Shown piece by piece: positions 1 to 5,082 of a stretch of 5,376 bases of DNA. A program made the position numbers and the translations under genes. Source of the DNA: Clostridiales bacterium (lineage in GTDB: Bacteria > Bacillota_A > Clostridia > Oscillospirales > Oscillospiraceae); assembly GCA_022777455.1 (NCBI GenBank), contig JALFGI010000283.1, forward strand, positions 1-5,376. The letters are read 5' to 3'. The notes under the pieces are model-generated. The model worked only from the letters and a program-made list of their open reading frames with translations. It was not told the DNA's origin and ran no database searches. Position 1 is the stretch's first letter. Each line of letters opens with the position of its first letter.

Positions 1-150
1 AGCACATCAGAAAGCAAAGCACGGCAGAGCGTATACGGTACGCCTTTGGATGTGGAATTTTACGGCATAGAGCATTTTTACACCATTTGGCAAAATGCGA
101 AAGTGCTTCTTGCAAACAGAGCATTGTTTTACCCGCTGAAATCGCTGTAA
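1..150 (+). CDS. C-terminal end of an unrecognised protein (partial)
   Basis: An open frame runs from the first base of the window to a TAA at 148-150, giving the last 49 residues of a protein whose start lies to the left. The tail is rich in aromatic residues (VEFYGIEHFYTIW, then ANRALFYPLKSL). I do not recognise the family and see no catalytic or metal-binding motif, membrane segment or low-complexity stretch. The main support for it being a real gene is context: its stop is followed after 5 bases by a strong intrinsic terminator in the same direction, as expected at the 3' end of a transcribed plus-strand gene. The next gene converges on it from the minus strand. No function is proposed. 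Confidence 0.6.
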   Translation, partial: STSESKARQSVYGTPLDVEFYGIEHFYTIWQNAKVLLANRALFYPLKSL

Positions 151-155
151 TGAGG

Positions 156-200
156 AGAAGCCCAGCATCACGTCAAACGGCGCGTGCTGGGCTTCTTTTT
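156..200 (+). terminator. Strong intrinsic terminator of the left-edge gene
   Basis: A perfect 12-bp inverted repeat (AGAAGCCCAGCA at 156-167, TGCTGGGCTTCT at 185-196) encloses a 17-base loop, and the right arm runs into a T tract at 196-200. The U tract exists only in plus-strand RNA. In minus-strand RNA the hairpin would be followed by CCTCATTACAG, so this is a one-way terminator for the gene ending at 150. The converging nuclease-like gene ends inside the hairpin loop (stop at 168-170), so the right arm also encodes its last residues. Confidence 0.9.
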
Positions 201-1157
201 GTTGCGTCTCGGGGCTTTTTTTGGAGGATAATCCCTCCTGTGTGCCATTTGCTCCGCAGGTAGTCTCAGATAGTATTCATAGTTCTCATTGCGTTGGCGG
301 CTGTTTTTTGTCCACCGGATCGCCTCGTCGGTGAAATAATACCGGATAGAAAATTTGCATTTTTCCAGAGAGCACACATCTTTTACAGCGGAAAGCAACC
401 ATAAACTTTGATAATGATTCAGAGTGCACACCATAGAAGCATACAAAAATCCTCTGTCATCTGGGTTCTGTAGGATAGCGTAAAAATCCTCACAGTGCTT
501 CTTAATCCCGTGGTTGCCCACGCAGGCTGCGGCGGCAGATTTCACTTCTACCAGCACGATTTCTGTTACCACACCGTCCTGGAGTTTCACAGCCAAGCAG
601 TCGGGAGATCCCTTCTTTGCAATATCCGACGATTCCCCTGGGATAGAAAGCTCCATATCGTAAAAGACCAGTTCCTCTCCAATTCCCATAGGATCAAAAT
701 GAGCAGAAAACAATTCCTGCTGCCGTACCTTCTCCAGAAGATCTCTCTTTCTCGACGGATGGATATAATCTGTGAGTTTGGACAGGTCAAAAAAGTCATC
801 AATATAACTCTTATAAGCGTCAATGATCTGCGTTTGTGCGTTCTTCGGAATCATATCAGAATAGAACCATACCTCGTCTGATGCGCTGAAGCGGATTTCC
901 GGTAGAATCGCTTTTATCCTGGATTTTGCAGCCTCCATGGGCTCCGTATATCGGGCGTGGCGGAGGTTAAAAGAAAGCCTATAACCCCGCTGGTGCTGAG
1001 TGATCTTAAAGAGGCTGTGGCTTTTATAATACACATTCACATAGCCATCACGGAAGCAGAGGATCAAATTATTGGTGCGATCTTTTACCGCATCTGTTAC
1101 CCATTTCAGGGTACCACTGTGTAGCTCGCTCTGAAATTCATCGGATATACTTCTCAT
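168..1157 (-). CDS. Putative PD-(D/E)XK nuclease-fold protein
   Basis: This is an intact 329-residue protein of no family I can name. Around residues 160-206 it has a PD-(D/E)XK nuclease-like arrangement. Glu162 (or Asp167/Glu169) is followed by Pro185-Asp186 in GSPDCLAVKL, then a hydrophobic strand ending in Glu204-Val-Lys206 (EIVLVEVKS). This is the D-x(n)-E-x-K signature of restriction-enzyme-like and Holliday-resolvase-like nucleases. A helix follows (GIKKHCEDFYAIL), as in that fold. The N-terminal ~150 residues match nothing I know. The C-terminus is a strongly basic tail (PPKKAPRRNKKK) whose last codons lie in a terminator hairpin. The start is well placed: AGGAGG ends 5 bases before the ATG, and the same TAAGGAGG contains the stop of the upstream metallo-hydrolase, implying one transcript and coupled translation. 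No membrane segment or signal peptide is seen. The fold is inferred from motif order only; substrate and role are unknown. Confidence 0.65.
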   Translation of the reverse strand: MRSISDEFQSELHSGTLKWVTDAVKDRTNNLILCFRDGYVNVYYKSHSLFKITQHQRGYRLSFNLRHARYTEPMEAAKSRIKAILPEIRFSASDEVWFYSDMIPKNAQTQIIDAYKSYIDDFFDLSKLTDYIHPSRKRDLLEKVRQQELFSAHFDPMGIGEELVFYDMELSIPGESSDIAKKGSPDCLAVKLQDGVVTEIVLVEVKSAAAACVGNHGIKKHCEDFYAILQNPDDRGFLYASMVCTLNHYQSLWLLSAVKDVCSLEKCKFSIRYYFTDEAIRWTKNSRQRNENYEYYLRLPAEQMAHRRDYPPKKAPRRNKKKPSTRRLT

Positions 1158-1167
1158 AGGGGCCTCC

Positions 1168-2122
1168 TTACAGGGTTATGCAGTCACCGTCTTGTGGGAA
1201 CAGAATCCTTCTTCCATCAGCAAGTGATATGAATGCGTCGGGTTTCTCTGTGTGCATGGGTATGATGAAGCCTGGGTCAACGGTATCAATTACCGTACGG
1301 ATGGTTTCTCCGTCCGCATGACCGCTGGTATGCAGTTCAATACGGTGGAATCCCCGCAAAAAAGCCTGCATATCCGGCCGCTCCAAATAGCCTTTCCACA
1401 TGGAGTAGATGACCACCGCGTCGGGGAACCGCTCCATCGTCTGCCTATGGAATGGGTTTCCGCTGCGGACAAACATACAGAACCCCTTATCGGTCATCCG
1501 TTCATCCAGATTCCGCCCATAGCGCAAAATCCCATCACAGGCATACACCGCACTTTTCGTGCCTCCGGTCTGCCGAAGATACTGAATCATTTCGCATTGA
1601 TAATCATCACAAATACAGTATTTCCCCTTGGGAATTACCGAACACACCGACGCAATACGGTCAAAATTCGTAGAGGAGCACAGCACGAATACATACTTGT
1701 TTTCCTCCAGCACAGTCTTGATCTGGCTTTGCAATTCCTGTTCGCTGATGTGGGAATAGTCAGGTCTGTTCAGAGTTGTACCTTCACAGATCAATGCATC
1801 CACCTTCCCCACATATTTCGGTTGGCAGAAGTCCTTTTCCACGAAAACCATGGTTGCGGAAGTCTCCGGTATGCAGAACCCGTTTCCCATCTGCTTCGAT
1901 CAGGAACATATGGGCATCGTACGCAGAATGGTCCACAAACAGCGGTGTAATTGCAATATCACCAATCACAATCGTCTGTGGCGCTTCAAAGGTACGGATT
2001 CGTTCCACCAATTCCACAGGAAACTTCCGGGTTCGGTTGTTGAGCCGCTTCAGAATCTCTTTGGATGCTTTTCCCATATATAGCGGGATATCCGGATTTA
2101 CCATATCCATCAGGCCCATCAC
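1168..2122 (-). pseudogene. Broken RNase J-like (beta-CASP) MBL-fold metallo-hydrolase
   Basis: Two overlapping minus-strand frames form one protein. The first (2122 to ~1820) has the MBL motif FVDHSAYDA and the metal-binding HTGDFR, and then runs out of frame to a TGA at 1784-1786. The second (from ~1840 to the TAA at 1168-1170) carries YVGKVDALICEGTTL, HTSGHAD and IIPMHTEKP, the signatures of beta-CASP nucleases such as RNase J. The natural join is near GFRGKGLLPTE / YVGKVDA at about 1807-1845, which needs a +1 (or -2) change, perhaps at the short A run at 1816-1818 or the G run at 1807-1810 (minus-strand reading). The 5' end is also missing. The GTG at 2122 starts just at GLMDMVNP, which in this family normally follows the HxHxDH zinc motif, and the sequence upstream does not encode that motif intact. 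If the sequence is correct, the enzyme should be inactive. The stop overlaps the ribosome binding site of the PD-(D/E)XK gene, so the two were one operon. Confidence 0.8.
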
Positions 2123-2154
2123 CGTCCTTTGAAAGTGTGTGTGATGTTAACTCT

Positions 2155-2209
2155 GCCGCCCGGGTATTGCAAGTGGCTATGCTGCACAAACCTGGGCGGC
2201 TATTTTTAT
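2155..2209 (+). terminator. Orphan plus-strand intrinsic terminator
   Basis: GCCGCCCGGG (2155-2164) pairs with CCTGGGCGGC (2191-2200) as a 10-bp stem with one G-U pair, followed by TATTTTTATT. Its U tract serves plus-strand transcription, but no intact plus-strand gene lies to its left; instead the broken minus-strand metallo-hydrolase begins 33 bases away. It is most likely the 3' end of a foreign segment whose gene has been lost. The long 26-base loop could also hold further structure. Confidence 0.75.
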
Positions 2210-2215
2210 TGCTAT

Positions 2216-2251
2216 CGGCTGTATAACGAATAGCGGTTGTTTAACGAATTG
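2216..2251 (+). repeat. Tandem imperfect 18-bp repeat
   Basis: CGGCTGTATAACGAATAG (2216-2233) is followed immediately by CGGTTGTTTAACGAATTG (2234-2251), identical at 15 of 18 positions. Because the unit is 18 bp, both copies read in the same frame: RLYNE followed by stop, then RLFNEL. The duplication lies at the start of the possible coding remnant that follows, so it may be a decayed in-frame duplication or a repeat at an element boundary. Confidence 0.6.
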
Positions 2252-2365
2252 AAAGCACAATATGCGGTGGATATAAGCAAGGCGCACCTGCCAAAACCAT
2301 CATATCAAGGAAACACAGACTATAAATACGTTGCAAATGCAAGAAAAAAGCCTTTTTTACCGTAA
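2234..2365 (+). pseudogene. Possible C-terminal coding remnant, unidentified
   Basis: After the TAG at 2231-2233 a plus-strand frame stays open for 43 codons to a TAA at 2363-2365. Its composition looks protein-like (ELKAQYAVDISKAHLPKP, then NTDYKYVANARKKPFLP). There is no ATG, GTG or TTG start with a ribosome binding site, and the frame is short, so it is at best the end of a longer gene. I do not recognise the family. It lies between an orphan terminator and a minus-strand terminator, in a region made of gene ends, which is why I list it. It could equally be non-coding. Confidence 0.3.
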
Positions 2366-2381
2366 TTTTGGAAAAAAGGGA

Positions 2382-2432
2382 ATAAAAAAGCAGATACCGT
2401 AATCGACACGATTGTATCAATTTCGGTATCTG
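2382..2432 (-). terminator. Minus-strand terminator after the serine recombinase remnant
   Basis: Nine-base perfect arms, CAGATACCG (2391-2399) and CGGTATCTG (2424-2432), enclose 24 bases that add a further short A/T stem. Read on the minus strand the hairpin is followed directly by CTTTTTTATT (2390-2381). It starts one base after the recombinase stop codon (2433-2435), a normal position for that gene's terminator, so the recombinase 3' end has kept its native flank. Confidence 0.85.
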
Positions 2433-2620
2433 TTATGGTACAGCGGAGCTAACCAAATCCGAACCATGTTCCTGTTCGGCAAAAGCGGTTTCTATGTCAT
2501 TCAGTGTGATGGTTTGGGCACCATCCTTGTGGTTGAAGGTGATGATCAGCTTGTCATCGTAGAGATAAATACGATTGACGAAAGTATCGATCAGCCGCTG
2601 GCTGTGAGACTGCTTGCTCA
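2433..2620 (-). pseudogene. C-terminal fragment of a large serine recombinase
   Basis: The last ~60 residues of a recombinase remain: KQSHSQRLIDTFVNRIYLYD, then DKLIITFNHKDGAQTITL and a short acidic tail. The combination RLIDTFVN-x-(I/V)YLYDDK-(L/I)-x-ITFN is characteristic of the end of large serine recombinases that move clostridial integrative elements. The resolvase catalytic domain, the recombinase domain and the zinc ribbon are all absent. The frame opens upstream only to a TGA near 2657, and beyond about 2620 the DNA is thioredoxin sequence in the opposite direction. No start codon with a ribosome binding site exists. This is a dead fragment left by deletion or rearrangement of a mobile element. 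Confidence 0.8.
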
Positions 2621-2625
2621 GCCCC

Positions 2626-2763
2626 ATTGTGGACAAGGAGCCGGAGCTGGCCAGTCAGTTCCGGATCATAAGCATCCCCACCTTGGTGGTGATGCAGGAC
2701 GGCCAAGTGGTCGCCCAGGCCGTAGGCGCCAGACCCAAGAGTGCCATTCTGGCTATGCTGTAA
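2626..2763 (+). pseudogene. trxA: C-terminal fragment of thioredoxin
   Basis: Forty-five codons to the TAA at 2761-2763 encode the end of a thioredoxin: IVDKEPELASQFRIISIPTL, then VVMQDGQVVAQAVGARPKSA and a short hydrophobic helix. The cis-proline loop (SIPT) and the GxxP region of the last helix are present, but the N-terminal ~60 residues with the WCxxC redox centre are missing. Upstream of about 2626 the DNA is the serine recombinase remnant on the other strand, so the gene was cut by a rearrangement. It keeps its native terminator just downstream. The fragment cannot act as a thioredoxin and has no start signal of its own. Confidence 0.85.
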
Positions 2764-2764
2764 C

Positions 2765-2806
2765 AAAAAATTCGCCTCCCGGAAATTCCAGGAGGCAGAT
2801 TTTTTT
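2765..2806. terminator. Bidirectional intrinsic terminator
   Basis: GCCTCC (2774-2779) pairs with GGAGGC (2791-2796), extended by GG/CC around an AAATT loop. Seven T residues follow on the plus strand (2800-2806), and six A residues at 2765-2770 give a T tract on the minus strand. The single internal mismatch on the plus strand becomes a G-U pair in minus-strand RNA. It ends both the thioredoxin remnant (plus) and the PerR/SDR/rubredoxin operon (minus). Confidence 0.9.
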
Positions 2807-2817
2807 GCAGAACCGGG

Positions 2818-3429
2818 TCAGCCGCTGACCTTTTCGAAATCCGAAGCCGGGTGCTTGCACAGCGGACAGACAAAGTCCGCCGGCAGCTCCTCGCCTTCAT
2901 AGACATAGCCGCACACGGTGCAGCGCCAGACCGTCTTTCCGGCCTTCTTCTCAGGCTTCGGCTTGATGGAGGACTGATAATAGGCGTAGGTCGCGGAAGG
3001 CTCCCGGGAGAGGACATCCATATCCTCCACGGCGGCGATAAACATGGTGTGGGTTCCCAAGTCAATGGTCTGCTCCACCCTGGCACTGATATAGGAGTTG
3101 GTTCCCTCCGTGATATAATACAGGCCGTTGGCGCTGCGTTCACAGGCGGAATAGTCCACGAATTTGTCAACCGTCCTGCCGGACTGGAAGCCAAAGTGCC
3201 GGAACAGGGAAAAATCCGCTTTCTCGCTCAGAATGGAAATGTTGAATCTGCCGGTCTCCCGGATCATATCATGGGTAAAGTTATCCTTATTCACCGTGAT
3301 GCTAATCCGGTTGGGGGTAGAGGTCACCTGCCCCGCGGTGTTGATGATACAGCCGTTGTCCTTATCTCCCTGGCGGGCGGTCAGCACAAACAGGCCGTAG
3401 CTCAGGTTGTACATTGCTTTCTTGTCCAT
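2818..3429 (-). CDS. hrb: Flavin reductase-rubredoxin fusion (high-molecular-weight rubredoxin)
   Basis: This 203-residue protein has two domains. Residues ~1-155 form an FMN-binding flavin reductase (flavoredoxin-like) domain, starting MDKKAMYNLSYGLFVLTA and including NGCIINTAGQVTSTPNRISI. Residues ~165-200 are a rubredoxin: WRCTVCGYVYEGE with Cys170 and Cys173, then VCPLCKHP with Cys188 and Cys191, the four ligands of one iron. The same architecture is known from Moorella Hrb, which passes NAD(P)H electrons through FMN and rubredoxin to a flavodiiron oxygen or NO reductase. Partner genes are not in this window. The start has AAGGGGG 8 bases upstream and lies 16 bases after the SDR stop, so it is the last gene of the PerR-led operon. 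Length and motifs look complete. The fold is certain; the electron acceptor is inference. Confidence 0.9.
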   Translation of the reverse strand: MDKKAMYNLSYGLFVLTARQGDKDNGCIINTAGQVTSTPNRISITVNKDNFTHDMIRETGRFNISILSEKADFSLFRHFGFQSGRTVDKFVDYSACERSANGLYYITEGTNSYISARVEQTIDLGTHTMFIAAVEDMDVLSREPSATYAYYQSSIKPKPEKKAGKTVWRCTVCGYVYEGEELPADFVCPLCKHPASDFEKVSG

Positions 3430-3445
3430 ATTCTGCGCCCCCTTA

Positions 3446-4183
3446 TCAGGTCATGGCCGCACCGTCTACCCGGAGGGTAACGCCGGTCACATAGCTTGCC
3501 AGATCACTGGACAGATACAGGTACGCGTTGGCGATGTCCAGAGGCTCGCCTACCCGGCCAAGGGGAATTCCGGCGGAAATCCGGTCCACTAGCTCCTGGG
3601 GCAGAGCCGCCACCATGTCGGTTCTGGTGACACCGGGAGCCACGGCGTTGACACGGATGTTGTCCTTGGCCAGTTCTCTGGCAAGAGACCGGGTAAGGCC
3701 GTTCACCGCGTACTTGGAGGCGGGATAGCCGCAGCCAGAGGGCTGGCCGTACTCACCGACCATGGAACTGGTATTGACGATGACGCCGCCGCCCTGCGCC
3801 TTCATGATCCTGGCCGCGGCCTGGGTGCAGACAAACACAGCCTTCACATTCAGATCTATGATCTTGGAGAATTCCTCAATAGTGTAGTCATACAGGCTGG
3901 TTCTGGAAGAAATGCCCGCGTTGTTGGCCAGGATATCCAGGCTGCCAAACTTCTCCTTAACGGAAGCAAAGGCTGCCGCTACCTCCTCAGGAGAGCAAAT
4001 GTCCGGCCAGATGCCCATAACCCGACCCGCGTACTCCGGCAGCTTCGCCAGGGCTTTATCCACAGACTCCTGCCGGGACCCGGCAATGGCTACATTGGCG
4101 CCGTTTTCCAGAAACTTCTTCGCAATGGCGAAGCCGATTCCTCTGGTTCCGCCGGTTACAACTGCCGTTTTTCCTGTTAACAT
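3446..4183 (-). CDS. Short-chain dehydrogenase/reductase (FabG-like SDR)
   Basis: This is a complete 245-residue classical SDR. It has the nucleotide-binding TGGTRGIG at residues 10-17, Asp61-Ile, NNAG at 87-90, and the catalytic set Asn112, Ser140, Tyr153 and Lys157 (SSM, then YPASK). It ends with VNAVAPGVTRTDM and a C-terminal VTLRVDGA. The sequence is close to 3-oxoacyl-ACP reductase (FabG) in form, but it lies outside any fatty-acid cluster, so the substrate is open; sugar, steroid or xenobiotic ketones are equally possible. The residue after the second beta strand (GSRQ) hints at NADP(H). AGGAGG sits 8 bases before the ATG, 17 bases after the end of the perR-like gene. Being between a redox regulator and a rubredoxin enzyme suggests a stress-linked reductase, which is inference. 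Confidence 0.9.
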   Translation of the reverse strand: MLTGKTAVVTGGTRGIGFAIAKKFLENGANVAIAGSRQESVDKALAKLPEYAGRVMGIWPDICSPEEVAAAFASVKEKFGSLDILANNAGISSRTSLYDYTIEEFSKIIDLNVKAVFVCTQAAARIMKAQGGGVIVNTSSMVGEYGQPSGCGYPASKYAVNGLTRSLARELAKDNIRVNAVAPGVTRTDMVAALPQELVDRISAGIPLGRVGEPLDIANAYLYLSSDLASYVTGVTLRVDGAAMT

Positions 4184-4200
4184 ACAATTTTCCTCCTATT

Positions 4201-4596
4201 TCATATTGATTGACCGGGTGCTTCCTCCGATGTTTTTTCCTTCTCCCCGCATTCCGGGCACAGGTAGTACACCTTCAGATCGTAGAACAAAAAGTCCTGC
4301 CCGAGCTGGCTGCGCAGAGGCGCGGTCAAGTCCTCAAAGGAAACATCCAGTATCTTTCCACAGCGCTTACAAACCAGGTGATCGTGCTTCTGGAGAATAT
4401 CGTACCGGTCCGGCATTCCTTCCACGGAAACCTTCCGGATCAGACCGGATTCCCACATTTTATTGAGGTTGTTATACACGGTCGCCAGGACCACCTTCGG
4501 ATGGTCCATTTTCAGCCTTTCAAAAATCTGGCGAACAGTCAGATGCTCATGGGACATTCGTACGATATTATAAATTGCTCTTTCGTATTTTGTCAT
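4201..4596 (-). CDS. perR: Short PerR-like Fur-family regulator
   Basis: This is a 131-residue Fur-family repressor. The winged-helix recognition region is VVLATVYNNLNKMWESGLIR. The structural zinc site is CKRCG (Cys76, Cys79) plus CPECG (Cys113, Cys116). Candidate regulatory metal ligands line up with those of Bacillus PerR: His18 (HLTVRQI), Asp66 (DRYD), His71 and His73 (KHDH) and Asp84. His18 and one of the later His are the residues oxidised in PerR, so peroxide sensing is plausible. The protein lacks the ~20-residue N-terminal helix of classical PerR/Fur, apparently as a subfamily trait, because promoter and ribosome binding site fit this start (GGGAGG, 8 bases before ATG). It heads the operon and has PerR-box-like sites in its own promoter. 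PerR rather than Fur or Zur is inferred from the ligands and the operator. Confidence 0.85.
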   Translation of the reverse strand: MTKYERAIYNIVRMSHEHLTVRQIFERLKMDHPKVVLATVYNNLNKMWESGLIRKVSVEGMPDRYDILQKHDHLVCKRCGKILDVSFEDLTAPLRSQLGQDFLFYDLKVYYLCPECGEKEKTSEEAPGQSI

Positions 4597-4618
4597 GGAA
4601 GCATCCCTCCCATTCGTT

Positions 4619-4653
4619 TTAGAATTATTTTAATTATATTATAATCATTCTAA
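4619..4653. promoter_or_regulatory. Two tandem PerR-box-like operators
   Basis: TTAGAATTATTTTAA (4619-4633) and TTATAATCATTCTAA (4639-4653) match the Bacillus PerR box TTATAAT-N-ATTATAA at 12 and 13 of 14 positions. Their centres are 20 bp apart, about two helical turns, so two dimers would bind the same face of the DNA. The outer halves are also a perfect inverted pair (TTAGAAT/ATTCTAA). The second box overlaps the -10 and the spacer, and the first lies at the expected start of transcription. This is the classical layout for autorepression of the operon. Confidence 0.8.
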
Positions 4654-4665
4654 ATTATTTGTCAA
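4638..4665 (-). promoter_or_regulatory. perR: Sigma-A-type promoter of the PerR operon
   Basis: Read on the minus strand, TTGACA (4665-4660) and TATAAT (4643-4638) are both perfect consensus hexamers with a 16-bp spacer. Transcription would start near 4631, about 35 bases before the ATG at 4596. The surrounding sequence is very A/T rich compared with the rest of the window. This should be a strong promoter when the overlapping operators are free. Confidence 0.85.
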
Positions 4666-4783
4666 GTAAAATTTGAGTATTTTCCACATTCACAGCGATC
4701 CACAGTTGACGCTGATTACAAATACCCCATTTGCCAATTTCACAGAATGTCCTGAGGTTTCGAATAGCCGTCGGTGTGAGTGA
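4666..4783. other. Intergenic stretch, nothing recognised
   Basis: Between the PerR promoter and the coding-like segment that follows I find no convincing gene, hairpin with T tract, tRNA or repeat. A TTGACG near 4704 has no matching -10 at normal spacing. A minus-strand frame runs through 4690-4986 but has no ribosome binding site and a Ser-rich shadow-like composition. Confidence 0.5.
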
Positions 4784-4915
4784 GTTGCTTGCATCGACGA
4801 CGTTTTCTCTGCCCAAAAGCCTGTCACCGGGCTCCGCAAAGAGCTGGACAAGCTCAGCAACGAAGCGGTTTCCACGGACATGTGTTGACGGCTGATCGCC
4901 ATGATGGAGAAGTTG
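4784..4915 (+). pseudogene. Possible decayed gene end before the leader
   Basis: After the TGA at 4781-4783 a plus-strand frame reads VACIDDVFSAQKPVTGLRKE, then LDKLSNEAVSTDMC, an amphipathic charged helix. It hits a TGA at 4886-4888 and continues in the same frame as RLIAMMEKLG. The segment after the stop looks like a natural continuation (DMxDRLIAMMEKLG), as if a small indel pair or substitution had created the stop. There is no usable start signal. I do not recognise the family. Its position just before the structured leader suggests the end of the preceding mobile-element gene. Low confidence. Confidence 0.3.
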
Positions 4916-4917
4916 GG

Positions 4918-4923
4918 TATAAT
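4918..4923 (+). promoter_or_regulatory. Candidate -10 for the HTH leader transcript
   Basis: TATAAT at 4918-4923 is a perfect -10 hexamer about 8 bases before the first leader hairpin. No good -35 lies at 16-18 bp. TTGACG at 4885-4890 would need a 27-bp spacer, which is too long. If active, it would be a weak or activator-dependent promoter for the transcript that includes the leader and the HTH gene. Confidence 0.35.
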
Positions 4924-4984
4924 GATACTTCCGTCCCTTTTCTTTGGGGCGGCTCGGAGCGATCCTCGGAGGGGTGAGAGTCCC

Positions 4985-5008
4985 ATGATACTACTTTACC
5001 GGTGGTAG
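4985..5008 (+). CDS. Possible 7-residue leader peptide
   Basis: ATG at 4985 opens MILLYRW and stops at TAG 5006-5008. GGAGGGG at 4968-4974 ends 10 bases before the ATG, an acceptable ribosome binding site. The frame lies inside the ACTAC/GTAGT hairpin. A ribosome at its stop would cover the CAGCAT at 5013-5018, freeing ATGCTG 5050-5055 to form the antiterminator. The hydrophobic and aromatic content (Leu-Leu-Tyr-Arg-Trp) could make translation sensitive to antibiotics or amino acid supply. It is too short to support from coding statistics; position and ribosome binding site are the only evidence. Confidence 0.35.
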   Translation: MILLYRW

Positions 5009-5082
5009 TCCGCAGCATTCCCTATTCAGCAGGGGCGCGAGCTGCAAATATGCTGGAACACAATTTATCATCAAAAACTATG

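Noticed and set aside
156..196. The same hairpin as terminator of the minus-strand nuclease gene
   Set aside because: The minus-strand RNA has no U tract after the hairpin (CCTCATTACAG follows), and the stop codon lies in the loop.
587..881. Overlapping frames on both strands inside the PD-(D/E)XK gene
   Set aside because: They lie wholly within the 329-residue frame that has a ribosome binding site, a coupled start and a nuclease motif; neither has its own start signal.
1800..1850. Programmed ribosomal frameshift in the metallo-hydrolase
   Set aside because: The shift needed is +1 (or -2), there is no canonical slippery heptamer, and the gene also lacks its 5' end, so simple decay or sequence error is more likely.
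1252..1950. Plus-strand open frame of 232 codons opposite the metallo-hydrolase
   Set aside because: It is antisense to a clearly homologous minus-strand protein, has His/Pro-rich shadow composition, and lacks a ribosome binding site.
2655..3194. Minus-strand open frame of 179 codons overlapping the hrb gene
   Set aside because: It is rich in Ser, Pro and Arg, runs across a bidirectional terminator into the thioredoxin remnant, and is out of frame with the real gene.
2851..3480. Plus-strand open frame of 209 codons opposite the flavin reductase-rubredoxin gene
   Set aside because: The minus strand carries an unmistakable two-domain protein with four rubredoxin cysteines; the plus frame is its antisense shadow.
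3912..4466. Plus-strand open frame of 184 codons across the SDR and perR-like genes
   Set aside because: It crosses two well-supported minus-strand genes and their junction and shows no family features.
4885..4923. TTGACG plus TATAAT as a full promoter
   Set aside because: The spacer would be 27 bp, far outside the functional range; only the -10 is kept as a weak candidate.
4690..4986. Minus-strand open frame of 98 codons
   Set aside because: No ribosome binding site, no recognisable motif, and it runs antisense to the structured leader and the decayed coding segment.
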